NCBI GenBank assembly: GCA_017480285.1
Contig: JAFVAX010000054.1
Location: forward strand, 1 to 56,217
DNA from: Paludibacteraceae bacterium
Lineage (GTDB): Bacteria; Bacteroidota; Bacteroidia; Bacteroidales; Paludibacteraceae
Reading direction: 5' to 3'
Length of the DNA: 56,217 bases
Positions 9,701-18,808 of the stretch are shown here, in pieces (positions within the stretch are counted from its first letter, which is position 1; each line of letters starts with the position of its first letter). Position numbers and translations under genes: made by a program. The notes under the pieces were generated by a model, which worked only from the letters and a program-made list of their open reading frames with translations, did no database searches and was not told where the DNA came from.

Positions 9701-12700
9701 ACAGCCGACGGCAGCGGTAAATCTTACTGCAACTATATCGATTTGGCGACAGGCAACTACCTGCTCTCGCTGTACTGCCTGCGCAACACGCGATTCACGA
9801 GTATTCAGATAGAAAGCACCACCTGCAACGCTGTAAATACCAACACTTACTCGCTTACATTGTCGTCGGGTGGCAACGGCACTGCCATAAGCGACCAGAT
9901 CAACAATGCCAAAATCCTTTCGGGTACTTCGGTAACGCTGCTTGCCACACCAAACAGCGGTTATAGGTTCGTCAAGTGGTCGGACAACAACACCGACAAC
10001 CCACGCACATTAACCATCAATGCCAACACTTCACTCACGGCTACTTTCGAAGCCATACCGACTGCAGGTTGTGCCAACACTTTTACTATTGACTGCACCT
10101 CGCCTATTACACCCACTTCGGCAACAGTGGCTGCCGCAACGACAACCGAAGTAGCAGACGGACATATCATTAACAAAGACTCAAACAAAGAATTATATTA
10201 CTTTATCCACATCCCTGACGATGGTTCTTATGGATTCACTGTTGTAGGCTCAAACCACGATAAAGACCAAACGCTCAATATCTATTCTACAGATGGTGCT
10301 TTGTCAGGCACTGTTGTATATGGTGGCACAACATATACAAAGAAAGCCACCTTCACAGCCAACACCACTAACTCAGGTCAAAATCAGTTCTACCCCATTG
10401 TAGCAACAACCAACCTCTCTCTTACCGAAGGCGACTATATCATCGGTCTTAATTCCATAAATAGTTGGTCACAGTTTGAGCGTATAGTAGCAACGGGTAC
10501 CTTCTGCGAGTATCATACCCTCACACTCAATAGCAACAACATACTCTTCGGCACAGCCGCTACTCAAGGCAAAAAAATAGTAGGCTCAACCGTTACTATT
10601 ACAGCCACTGCCGAAGAAGGCTACATCTTTACCGGATGGACAGTAGTGAGCGGCGGAGCAACATTAGCATCACTGAGCAACGCTACAACCACCTTCACTA
10701 TGCCTGACAACGATGTGGAAATAACAGCCTCGTTTGTGGTACAAAGATGCTTCAGTTCAATAACATATCAGGCAGAAGAAATAATGATAACCGAAGCCGG
10801 TGCCGTTACAAACCACGATACACAGGCTACGCCTACCAATGTGCTGTTGTGTACATCATCACAAAACACATCTGCCTCACACTATAGCGAATACTTCCCC
10901 ACTTCAGATAATGGTTATGTATTTAACACTCAAGCAACTTCGTCTGTATATATGGAGATTGATATACCCGAAGCAGGGTATTATGATTTCAATTTCTATG
11001 TAGGTTCAGGCTACGAGAAAAATGTATGGGGCACGATATATACTACACAGTCCGGAGGCTTAGGAAACAGTATCGTTTACGACGGGGTTACCTATTATCA
11101 ACAATACAACTCACATCTGAATATAAATCACAATAGTTACACAATCGTTGAAGCCACTGAAAGCGAGGGTTCAGGCATTGACAACAAATATCTTCCCGCC
11201 GGAAAATGTATTATTGCCGTTTATACGGGAAATGCCAACTGTGCTATTGACAAGATAACAATAACCCGCCATGACGGCAATGAAGTGTTCTGCAAACAGG
11301 AAGTAACATATAGTAGCGGCTCAAACGGCTCGCTTACCACTCATACAAGCAATGGGGTTGATTTTTCATCCGGCGACCTGCTCTTTGAGAGTTCACTGCT
11401 TCAGTTCACAGCCACACCTGCATCCGGCTACGGCATCGAAGGTTGGTATGTAAGTATTGACGGCGGAGAATACACTCTGCAAACCGATAGCAAAGGCAAA
11501 ACAAGTTTTGAATATACCCTTCAAGACGAAGGCATAGCAGTGGAAGTACGCTTTGCCCAAGCCTATACACTCACTCTCACAAGCAGTCCCGCCGCCGGTG
11601 GTACTCTAACCGGTGGAGGCTCGTATGTGGAAGGACAAGAAATAAGCGTTACTGCCGTAGCCAACTCAGGTTATGCCTTCCAAAACTGGACTCGTAGCGG
11701 ATATCAGGTTACTGTATCTTCTAATTTCACCTACACAATGCCCGCAGCCAACACCACCCTGCAAGCCAACTTTGTTGAACAGGCTTGCTCCGCCTCATAT
11801 ACCATACAGTGCGAAACCGACTATCTGCCCACTTTCACTCTGCCAACCGACATTGAGTTTGAGACAGAAGGCGACGGTAGCGGAACAGACTTGCATTATG
11901 GCAGTTATCACGGAACAGGTTATGCTGCTTATAAAGGGCACGGAGGCGACCTCTACTATATGATTAACATACCTCAGGCAGGCGAGTATCAAATAACAGT
12001 ATATCTGACTGACGGTGCAAACCGCTGGTTGAACATTTTTGGAACTGCAACCACAGCACATCAGTATGTTGATTATGGTGGCGTTCGCTACTACAAGATT
12101 TCCGCCGATGGCGACGATATGGGCAATGGCTCTGACGAAGCCTTCCAGCCTTTCAGTGTAACAAAGACTCTTTCAGCCGGCAGGTATATCATAGGTGTTT
12201 GGGCGCAAGACTGCTACGCAGCATTCGACCAGATTGTCGTTACCCGCACCGACAACTCGCAAGTGTTCTGCGAACAGATACAAGACCTCTATCTCATAGG
12301 AAATATCTACGGTACGAATTATCTGTGGAATCCCAATCCGGGCAACCACGAAGGTCGAATGACTCGTCTCGGCGATGGCAGTTATACTATCCGCACCCGT
12401 ATAGCAAGCAGTATAACAGCACCATACGCCGGTGGTACTTTCGCCTTCTCAACAGTGGAAGGCACTTGGGAAGAAGTAAATGCCCACCGCTTCGGACCGT
12501 CGGAAACGACAGTGGCAACTTCGTATGGCAACACCTACGCTTATTCCGAGCAGAACAACTCCAACAACTGGTCGGTACCGGTGGCCGGAACCTACACAAT
12601 AACACTCAACCCGAAGACACACAGTTTAACAATCGAAGGACCAGAGTTGTACTTCAACGGTCAGTCATCGGCAACAAGCTACAGCACATCGAACTACCAA

Positions 12701-14974
12701 TTGATGAACTACGACCAAAAGAACAATGTATATACACTTGTAACACGCATTGCCAATAGTGCCGCAGGGACAAGCAATGGCTCTGCTTCGTTCACGGTTG
12801 ACACCTCCGGCGATGCTACATATATCAACAACAACCGCTACGGACCTGCCACCAACAACGCCACACCTGCTGCCGAAGGTGCTGAAAATACCATTGCTCT
12901 CAACGGCTCAAATAAGTTTAGCGTTCCGGCAGGGTGGTACTACATTGAAGTTGACCTTGAGTCATCGCCAAAAACAGCCCGCTTCTATCCTACCTGCGAA
13001 CCGCGCGCTATGGACATCTGGACAGGATCAGTACCTGTTTCGGAAAACTATACCGGCGTTGACGAACTTGGCGAGACCGTAACACTCTCTGCCGAAGACC
13101 AAAACTGGTGGCTTCGTCAAGTAGTGCTCGGACCTGAACATTTCCAAACGGCACATGTGGGCGATACACTTCGAGTATTCTACACATCAATAACCGCCGA
13201 CCCGAAAGGCGGTCTGCATAAGACCAACAACTACGACCCGCTCTCAACCGACGGAACAGCATACCATGTATCCGACAATTCTGAGGTAACAATAAGCGAT
13301 GGCGAGACTTATGTACTCAAGAGTTTCAGCCTTCCTGCTAACGGCTACTATCATATCATAACAGCGTCATCACTTGCAGAACTGAAAACTCGCGGTGTGG
13401 TAGTAAAAGGTAAAGGACATACTATCACTAAAATTGCGCTCCACCCCGTTTGCGACGAAGATGAACGGCGCGTCAATGCTGACCTTACAAATGTTGCAAC
13501 ATCTGTAGATTTGCGCGATGACCCGTATCTCATAGGCGATGTTAATGCCGGTGGATTCAACCTCGGCGAATGGGAACATCAGTTGGCATTCCCAAGGCAG
13601 AACTTCACACATGTGGCTGTGGGCGATTATGTGAATGTGTATGTCAGCATTACAGATGTTGACGCAACCATCTCTTTCCGTTGCAATGTAGAGTCCATCA
13701 TAGCCGACGACAAACAAGGTGGCGAAGGTTGCCCGAGTTATGGCGATGTATCTTTCGACCGCACTATCGACAACCTTGACGGTGATGCACCGGTAGTGAT
13801 AGGCGACAACAACTACTCTGTCATAACAATGGAAGTAACCGAGGATATGAAACGCCGTCTCGACCAAACGGGCTTTATCATAGCAGGAAAAGGCGCACTC
13901 GTTTATCGCGTTGAAAGTGTAACACGCTTGTTTGTCATAGGTTCAGAATCGACCATCGAAGAGAAGCGCGTACCGACAGTTGTTCACGACCTTGTTATCT
14001 GGCAAGGCAGTCAGGCAAGCAATACCGACGATATTGATGTCCGCGGCTCAATAACCTATGTCCGTCCGTCGGTTGGTGGTATGCACACACAAACCGGAAC
14101 AACCGGCGTAGTGGGCAACACAATTGACCAGTGGTACACTTTTGCACTGCCTTTCGAAGTAAGTGCTATCAAAGTCTATGACAAGACCGACCGTGCATAC
14201 TACGATGGCATACAGTCTATTTACCGCACCGATGCCAACGATTCAGGTCAGTCGCGTGCAGGTGGAAACAACCCGTTAGGACGCGGTTTCTTCTATTTCA
14301 ACTGGCTCAAAGCAGAAAATCTGACAGGTGTACTTGAGGTCTTCCGCGCCCGTTGGGAATATGTTGACTCCGAAACAAGCGAAAGCATAACTGCCGAACT
14401 AAACGGCGCACGCTACGGTTACCCGATAAAACTCTACCCGTATATTATAATGTTTACCGATTGGGGTGGCACCGACACCTATTTCAACGACAACAACGAA
14501 GTTCGTTTCGTTGGCGGTCCGCAACTTGTAAGAGGCACTTCGGACGCAGTTATAATAACCGAAGACGGCGAGTACTTCTACTATTATCCTAACAACACTC
14601 TGCATAGTATGACCATAACCGGCAGTGCTTACAAACTTAACGAAACAAACAACCGCTTCTATCTTGAGGACAACCCCGTCATACCGCCATTTGAATGTTA
14701 CATACAAGCAACTTCAAGATACAAGGCTCTGCACCGCTCAATAAGTTTCACCAACTTCGTTTCTGACGATGAGCCGGATGTGCCAACTCAAATAGATAAA
14801 AACTCAATGGACATACTCTATGAGTGGATCGCACAAAATGCGGAAGTAAGAGTTCTTGACCCAACAGGAAAACTCGTCAGAACCTTGCAATTAAGCACCG
14901 GCGAACTTCAGCAACTGCCCAAAGGTATGTATATGTTGCAAAATGGCAAAACAACCGTAAAAGTTATACTCTGA
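6737..14974 (+). CDS. Giant multi-CBM surface protein, T9SS cargo, 2745 aa
   Basis: I do not recognise a named protein. Signal peptide 1-24. A SusE/F-like module (GNVDGNSWNPTQG) is at about 296-412. After it, modules alternate: InlB-type B-repeats (GSNGTI...GETVTFTATPSSGYAVADWTVNG) at about 413-490, 635-716, 1032-1110, 1258-1338, 1520-1608 and 1609-1684, and Cys-bounded CBM6/35-like sandwiches (CENTKTIQCVDYD...DYYIGLYAEGWASFEKIVI) at about 491-634, 717-884, 885-1031, 1112-1257, 1339-1519 and 1685-1846. Two more SusE/F-like modules follow at 1847-2085. Residues 2088-2680 are of unknown fold, and a T9SS tail (EVRVLDPTGKLVRTLQ...GMYMLQNGKTTVKVIL) ends the protein. No catalytic domain is seen. 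It probably binds mannan or cell walls at the surface. The domain names are by eye. Confidence 0.85.
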   Translation: MKNNTLKSVLSALCILFFSQFIYAGTIDMLTSGYSQHSWNSTSYDSSSKKISFNSNGETWGAWGWNNLSSSTGDWESIVAYYEYNSTEGGLQIINSSGQETNWQGVQNTRHAITNLSALSNTNEIYFKMNNPYSSLTLKSVKVYTINTAPCSLNFYYTISDDGDKTILDSDFSYNKNIDDVKNGERSAQSQINLKSGVVATSRARVNFSEAGSYIFSFPMYIKESGSYDMPRVTVNGVQTSATTHVTGGAETYTYEVAVNVASASTYSVQIDFGNTNEKVFFSTVDITKEADIPSNTYIFGNVDGNSWNPTQGTALDYNTSSRLFTKIVNITGTFAFTENLAANNDNGGWDYVNNTRWGASSDNTTAQIGASNWNPLIKRSSSDNNYTVSQTGKYFVTVDWTNSRFSLVPVFTVSFSAGSNGTIAAEVGGSAISNNADVASGETVTFTATPSSGYAVADWTVNGTPQGSTSTTLSVTVTANTTVSVSFEEKLCENTKTIQCVDYDNSTIPSGSGNSTPGSIATNHDYYNITGDFIDFKGSSGEIFFPVTLPAATYSFTIYHANGSNKWFNLYNASGSKIHYYGELGDNYGSSVVSRTTDSWALSAGDYYIGLYAEGWASFEKIVINANTDVFCTANYSLTLNRNNASYGTVISDQPDNSVILGGTTVTVTATPATGYRFDHWENASGTTVSYKTTYSFSLNDNTTLTAYFLTDDYCRSVNTIEVEDTYLADGAVTGGTRFPASLSIATKSGSGNDYAGTCNGTGYVCFNGSGGDELYFAVEIPEAGDYFFYTNAGVDKEMYINVYTTSGSDNPTITYSGTSYRKATYRRLNESYGTEAFKYTETTSTLSLSAGTVIVGLYAGWSHACFDQLIVERVDGKSVFCPPAICTDETINASAYAFCLWNDKIAQQTSGQITVSGTSVQFDYSNNDTGAEWFYPVRLANASYDFTLTHTNDGTNQTFRIYKEDANGTIYYSGKRYLQVGTDHSLTADGSGKSYCNYIDLATGNYLLSLYCLRNTRFTSIQIESTTCNAVNTNTYSLTLSSGGNGTAISDQINNAKILSGTSVTLLATPNSGYRFVKWSDNNTDNPRTLTINANTSLTATFEAIPTAGCANTFTIDCTSPITPTSATVAAATTTEVADGHIINKDSNKELYYFIHIPDDGSYGFTVVGSNHDKDQTLNIYSTDGALSGTVVYGGTTYTKKATFTANTTNSGQNQFYPIVATTNLSLTEGDYIIGLNSINSWSQFERIVATGTFCEYHTLTLNSNNILFGTAATQGKKIVGSTVTITATAEEGYIFTGWTVVSGGATLASLSNATTTFTMPDNDVEITASFVVQRCFSSITYQAEEIMITEAGAVTNHDTQATPTNVLLCTSSQNTSASHYSEYFPTSDNGYVFNTQATSSVYMEIDIPEAGYYDFNFYVGSGYEKNVWGTIYTTQSGGLGNSIVYDGVTYYQQYNSHLNINHNSYTIVEATESEGSGIDNKYLPAGKCIIAVYTGNANCAIDKITITRHDGNEVFCKQEVTYSSGSNGSLTTHTSNGVDFSSGDLLFESSLLQFTATPASGYGIEGWYVSIDGGEYTLQTDSKGKTSFEYTLQDEGIAVEVRFAQAYTLTLTSSPAAGGTLTGGGSYVEGQEISVTAVANSGYAFQNWTRSGYQVTVSSNFTYTMPAANTTLQANFVEQACSASYTIQCETDYLPTFTLPTDIEFETEGDGSGTDLHYGSYHGTGYAAYKGHGGDLYYMINIPQAGEYQITVYLTDGANRWLNIFGTATTAHQYVDYGGVRYYKISADGDDMGNGSDEAFQPFSVTKTLSAGRYIIGVWAQDCYAAFDQIVVTRTDNSQVFCEQIQDLYLIGNIYGTNYLWNPNPGNHEGRMTRLGDGSYTIRTRIASSITAPYAGGTFAFSTVEGTWEEVNAHRFGPSETTVATSYGNTYAYSEQNNSNNWSVPVAGTYTITLNPKTHSLTIEGPELYFNGQSSATSYSTSNYQLMNYDQKNNVYTLVTRIANSAAGTSNGSASFTVDTSGDATYINNNRYGPATNNATPAAEGAENTIALNGSNKFSVPAGWYYIEVDLESSPKTARFYPTCEPRAMDIWTGSVPVSENYTGVDELGETVTLSAEDQNWWLRQVVLGPEHFQTAHVGDTLRVFYTSITADPKGGLHKTNNYDPLSTDGTAYHVSDNSEVTISDGETYVLKSFSLPANGYYHIITASSLAELKTRGVVVKGKGHTITKIALHPVCDEDERRVNADLTNVATSVDLRDDPYLIGDVNAGGFNLGEWEHQLAFPRQNFTHVAVGDYVNVYVSITDVDATISFRCNVESIIADDKQGGEGCPSYGDVSFDRTIDNLDGDAPVVIGDNNYSVITMEVTEDMKRRLDQTGFIIAGKGALVYRVESVTRLFVIGSESTIEEKRVPTVVHDLVIWQGSQASNTDDIDVRGSITYVRPSVGGMHTQTGTTGVVGNTIDQWYTFALPFEVSAIKVYDKTDRAYYDGIQSIYRTDANDSGQSRAGGNNPLGRGFFYFNWLKAENLTGVLEVFRARWEYVDSETSESITAELNGARYGYPIKLYPYIIMFTDWGGTDTYFNDNNEVRFVGGPQLVRGTSDAVIITEDGEYFYYYPNNTLHSMTITGSAYKLNETNNRFYLEDNPVIPPFECYIQATSRYKALHRSISFTNFVSDDEPDVPTQIDKNSMDILYEWIAQNAEVRVLDPTGKLVRTLQLSTGELQQLPKGMYMLQNGKTTVKVIL

Positions 14975-14995
14975 CATCTATAAAACCTCAAAACC

Positions 14996-15421
14996 ATGAA
15001 ACGCTGGATTTTTATATTGATTCTAAGTATTGTAATCCCTCTTTGGGGTATGGCTCAAGAATTGACGATATACACTACTTCAAGTGCAAGACTGCATAAT
15101 GCCGGTGAGGTAGCAGGTTTTAAGTCGATGTCATTAGGTGTTTATGCCATTGGAACGACTGCGCCTACTTTTAATTGGTCAGGCGGTATTGCAAGTTCGC
15201 ATACCATTACAGGAAAAACGAGTCTGCCACAATCACAGATTTACGCACCTTTTTCAAACCAAGCACCAAATGTAAGGCGTGCTCCGGGCGACCACTCAGG
15301 CGGAACAGAAGTGCAACCACCCGACTTAGACCCGATAGGAGAAGGAACGACTGTACTATTACTACTTTCAATGTTGTACTTTATAATAACCCTTGTAAGA
15401 TGCAGAAAACTCTTTGTATAA
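14996..15421 (+). CDS. Small exported protein with C-terminal membrane anchor
   Basis: I do not recognise this 141-aa protein. It has a signal peptide (1-20, cleavage near GMAQ), a Ser/Thr-rich beta-like region, a proline-rich linker (PPDLDPIGEG) and one C-terminal membrane segment ending in the basic RCRKLFV. Small proteins with a PxGEG or PxGDG motif before a final hydrophobic helix are common in Bacteroidales beside T9SS cargo genes, so a role in handling or anchoring the giant upstream protein is possible but unproven. It begins 21 bases after the giant gene and overlaps the GH3 start by 22 bases, which suggests coupled translation. Confidence 0.7.
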   Translation: MKRWIFILILSIVIPLWGMAQELTIYTTSSARLHNAGEVAGFKSMSLGVYAIGTTAPTFNWSGGIASSHTITGKTSLPQSQIYAPFSNQAPNVRRAPGDHSGGTEVQPPDLDPIGEGTTVLLLLSMLYFIITLVRCRKLFV

Positions 15422-17715
15422 TACTAACCGCTCTTGTTATGTTCAGTTGTAAGAAAAATGATCCGAAACTATATCTTGATGCCAACGCCCCGATAAAAGA
15501 CCGTGTGGAGAACTTGCTCTCACAGATGACGCTTGAAGAGAAAGTAGGTCAGATGAATCAGTTTGTCGGACTTGAACATATACGCCAGAACTCACAGTCG
15601 ATGTCAGAGGAAGAACTCTATCGCAACACAGCATCGGGCTTCTATCCGGGCTATTCGCTTGCCGACATTGAGCAAATGATAAAAGACGGCAAAGTAGGTT
15701 CTTTCTTGCATGTACTGACTCTGGAAGAAGCCAACCACTTGCAAGAGTTGTCGCTTCAAAGTCGCTTAGGCATACCCTGTCTTATCGGTATAGACGCTAT
15801 TCACGGCAATGCCAAGTGTCTTGACAATACCGTCTATCCTACTCATATCGGACTTGCTTGCTCGTTTGATACCGTATTGGCAGAGCAAATAGGCAGACAG
15901 ACGGCACTTGAGATGCGCGCTATGAATATGCACTGGACCTTCGACCCCAATGTAGAAGTGGCTCGTGACCCGCGCTGGGGGCGTGTAGGCGAGACTTTCG
16001 GCGAAGACCCGCTACTCGTCTCGCTCATGGGTGAGCACACTACCATTGGTCTGCAAGGTAATCTGTATCAGCCAGTATTGGCTGATACAATGGCTGATAC
16101 AACCGCTGTGCTTGCCTGCGTAAAGCATTTCGTAGGCGGTTCGGAGCCACTGAACGGAACAAACGGAGCACCGGCAGACCTGTCAGAGCGAACCTTGAGA
16201 ACAGTCTTTTTCCCATCATTCAAAGCAAACATAAGCGCAGGTGTGGCAACCCTTATGCCTTCCCACAACGAACTGAATGGCACGCCTTGCCATTCCAACA
16301 AATGGCATCTGCAAGACATAGCACGCCAAGAATGGGGCTTCAGCGGTTTTGTCATAAGCGACTGGATGGACCTTGAGCACATAGCCGACCTTCACCATAC
16401 TGCCGAAGATAACAAAGAAGCCTTCCGCCAAGCAATACTTGCCGGTGTGGATATGCACATGCACGGACCGGAATGGAACAAGACGGTATGCGATTTAGTT
16501 CGAGAAGGCCAAATCTCGGAAAAGCGCATTGACGAGAGTGTCAGACGAATACTTACAACCAAATTCCTTTTAGGACTATTTGAACACCCATATAGCACTG
16601 CCGAAAAAAGAGATGCCGTATGTTTCTCTACGGAACACCAACAGACTGCTATTCAGGCAACACGAGAAAGTATCGTACTGCTGAAAAACGATGGTTTGCT
16701 GCCTCTTGACAAAGGTAAATATAAACACATCATGCTAACAGGCATCAACGCTGACGATGAGAACATTATGGGCGACTGGTCAGAGCCTCAACGAAAAGAA
16801 AATCTTTGGACAGTACTTCGTGGCATAAAAGAAGAGTTTTCTGATGCTGAAATCAATTTTATAGACCAAGGTTGGGACCCTCGCAATATGAATCCCGAAC
16901 AAGTTAAAAAAGCAGCAGAAGCAGCAAAAAAAGCCGATCTTAATATCGTTGTTGCGGGCGAATATATGATGCGCCGACGCTGGACGGAACGAACAGGTGG
17001 CGAAGACACCGACCGCTCAAACATCGACCTTGTAGGACTTCAAGAGGAACTTATTGAAGCAGTCTATGCTTCCGGCAAACCTACAATACTCATTCTCATC
17101 AACGGCCGACAGTTAGGTGTTCATTGGGCTAATGAACACTTGCCTGCCATCATCGAAGCATGGGAACCCGGACAGTTTGGAGGTAAAGTGCTGGCAGAGA
17201 TACTCGTTGGCAAAACCAACCCGTCAGCAAAGCTTGCCGTAACCATTCCGCGCACAGTCGGTCAAGTACAAATGGTATATAACCATTTGCCATCGGCATA
17301 TTTCCATCCGTATGCCGCCTATGAGTCGTCAGAACCGCTATGGCACTTCGGCTACGGACTGAGTTACAGCACATTCGAGTATTCAAATCTGCAAATAAAC
17401 ACAGTTTCCGACAATAAAATTCAAGTATGTTGTGATATTAAAAACACTTCCGCTGTTGACGGTACAGAAATTGCACAACTCTATATCCGCGACTGTGTGA
17501 GCAGTCTTACTCGTCCGGTCAAGGAACTGAAAGGTTTTAAGCGCATACCGCTTAAGGCAGGCGAAACAAAAACCGTGCAGTTTGAACTTACAAAAGACGA
17601 TCTCTCGTTCATTGGTGCGGATATGAAACCGGTGTTCGAGAGCGGAGATTTTGAGATTATGGTAGGCGCTTCAAGCCGCAACGAAGATATTATTAAACAA
17701 ATTATAAGACTATGA
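15400..17715 (+). CDS. GH3 beta-glycosidase lipoprotein (beta-glucosidase type)
   Basis: This 771-aa lipoprotein (VMFSC lipobox, Cys17) probably removes beta-linked glucose, or mannose, from the non-reducing end of glucomannan oligosaccharides in the periplasm. The N-terminal barrel carries KHFVGGSEPLNG and the nucleophile Asp in VISDWMDLEHI. The alpha/beta sandwich (IVLLKNDGLLPL, NIVVAGEYMMRRRWTERTGGED) and the C-terminal fibronectin-III-like domain (PVKELKGFKRIPLKAGETKTVQFEL) complete a full-length enzyme. The start at 15400 is chosen because it gives a clean lipoprotein signal; in-frame upstream codons back to 15175 lie inside the previous gene. It overlaps the next gene by four bases. Confidence 0.92.
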   Translation: MQKTLCIILTALVMFSCKKNDPKLYLDANAPIKDRVENLLSQMTLEEKVGQMNQFVGLEHIRQNSQSMSEEELYRNTASGFYPGYSLADIEQMIKDGKVGSFLHVLTLEEANHLQELSLQSRLGIPCLIGIDAIHGNAKCLDNTVYPTHIGLACSFDTVLAEQIGRQTALEMRAMNMHWTFDPNVEVARDPRWGRVGETFGEDPLLVSLMGEHTTIGLQGNLYQPVLADTMADTTAVLACVKHFVGGSEPLNGTNGAPADLSERTLRTVFFPSFKANISAGVATLMPSHNELNGTPCHSNKWHLQDIARQEWGFSGFVISDWMDLEHIADLHHTAEDNKEAFRQAILAGVDMHMHGPEWNKTVCDLVREGQISEKRIDESVRRILTTKFLLGLFEHPYSTAEKRDAVCFSTEHQQTAIQATRESIVLLKNDGLLPLDKGKYKHIMLTGINADDENIMGDWSEPQRKENLWTVLRGIKEEFSDAEINFIDQGWDPRNMNPEQVKKAAEAAKKADLNIVVAGEYMMRRRWTERTGGEDTDRSNIDLVGLQEELIEAVYASGKPTILILINGRQLGVHWANEHLPAIIEAWEPGQFGGKVLAEILVGKTNPSAKLAVTIPRTVGQVQMVYNHLPSAYFHPYAAYESSEPLWHFGYGLSYSTFEYSNLQINTVSDNKIQVCCDIKNTSAVDGTEIAQLYIRDCVSSLTRPVKELKGFKRIPLKAGETKTVQFELTKDDLSFIGADMKPVFESGDFEIMVGASSRNEDIIKQIIRL

Positions 17716-18794
17716 GAAAACTGATTTATATTTTCCTAACACTCTGTATCTTCTCAAGTTGTGTACAAAACACTAAAACCAAACAGCAAGATTTACTTAC
17801 ACGCTTGAATGAAACAGCAGAAAAAGGTATTATCTACTTCGGTCAACAGGATGCCACTGTCTATGGACATTTCTCCACTTGCTGGGTGAACGCTGATTTT
17901 AAGAGTGATATGAGCAAGATATGTGGAAATGAGCCTATGATATTGGGTTTTGATTTAGGCGGAATAGAATCAGGCGACAGCCTCAATCTTGACGGAGTGC
18001 CATTCAGTGCTATTCGCAATGCTGCACAAACGCATCTCAAAAAAGGCGGTATCGTTACTTTCTCGTGGCATCCGCGCAACCCCGTTACATTAAGCAATTC
18101 GTGGGACACAACGGCTATCGTTACTGCTGATTTTGAACAAATAAAAATAACCTTGAAACCTTGGCTTAAGAATGTCGCAACATTCCTGAATAGTTGCCTT
18201 ACATCTTGTTGCGACAGCGACAAGAATCATCAAATCATTTTCCGCCCATGGCACGAGCATACAGGTTGGTGGTTCTGGTGGGGACAGCAGACACTTACAA
18301 AAGAGCATTATATCAATCTGTGGCATTTCACTTATTCAGAGATAATGAACTCTTTGAACAGAAAAGATACAAAATCAATCCTTTGGGCTTATTCGCCAAA
18401 TCTGGGAGTGAATAAAGACACTTATATGGAACGCTACCCTGGTGATAATGAAGTGGATATATTGGGTTTTGACTGCTATCAGTTTGGGGCAGACCCTACT
18501 TCGTACATCAACGACCTGAACAAGACTCTTGCTTTTATGACCGAATTAGGCTACGAGCACAAGAAACCGATAGCCCTCACTGAAACAGGCAATGAAAGTT
18601 TGCAAACGCCAAACTGGTGGACCGAAGTCCTTTTGCCCGTTATTGAGAAATATCCTGTTTCTTATACTATGGTGTGGCGCAATGCTTACGACAAGCCCGA
18701 ACATTTTTATGTTCCCTTTGAAGGCGAAGCATCAGCAGAAGACTTCCGACAATTTGTCAGCAACAAAAAAATCATACTACTTGAAAACAAATAA
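17712..18794 (+). CDS. GH26 mannanase or mannobiohydrolase lipoprotein, compact form
   Basis: This 360-aa lipoprotein (FSSC, Cys17) is a single GH26 domain without the Ig-like module of the enzyme at 5206. The acid/base is Glu182 in [17 protein letters not shown] and the nucleophile Glu291 in IALTETGNE. In known Bacteroides mannan loci, a GH26 encoded next to GH130, symporter and epimerase releases mannobiose for uptake. The same role is inferred here. It overlaps GH3 by four bases and is 14 bases from GH130, so it belongs to the same transcript. Confidence 0.92.
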   Translation: MRKLIYIFLTLCIFSSCVQNTKTKQQDLLTRLNETAEKGIIYFGQQDATVYGHFSTCWVNADFKSDMSKICGNEPMILGFDLGGIESGDSLNLDGVPFSAIRNAAQTHLKKGGIVTFSWHPRNPVTLSNSWDTTAIVTADFEQIKITLKPWLKNVATFLNSCLTSCCDSDKNHQIIFRPWHEHTGWWFWWGQQTLTKEHYINLWHFTYSEIMNSLNRKDTKSILWAYSPNLGVNKDTYMERYPGDNEVDILGFDCYQFGADPTSYINDLNKTLAFMTELGYEHKKPIALTETGNESLQTPNWWTEVLLPVIEKYPVSYTMVWRNAYDKPEHFYVPFEGEASAEDFRQFVSNKKIILLENK

Positions 18795-18808
18795 AACACA
18801 ACATTTAT

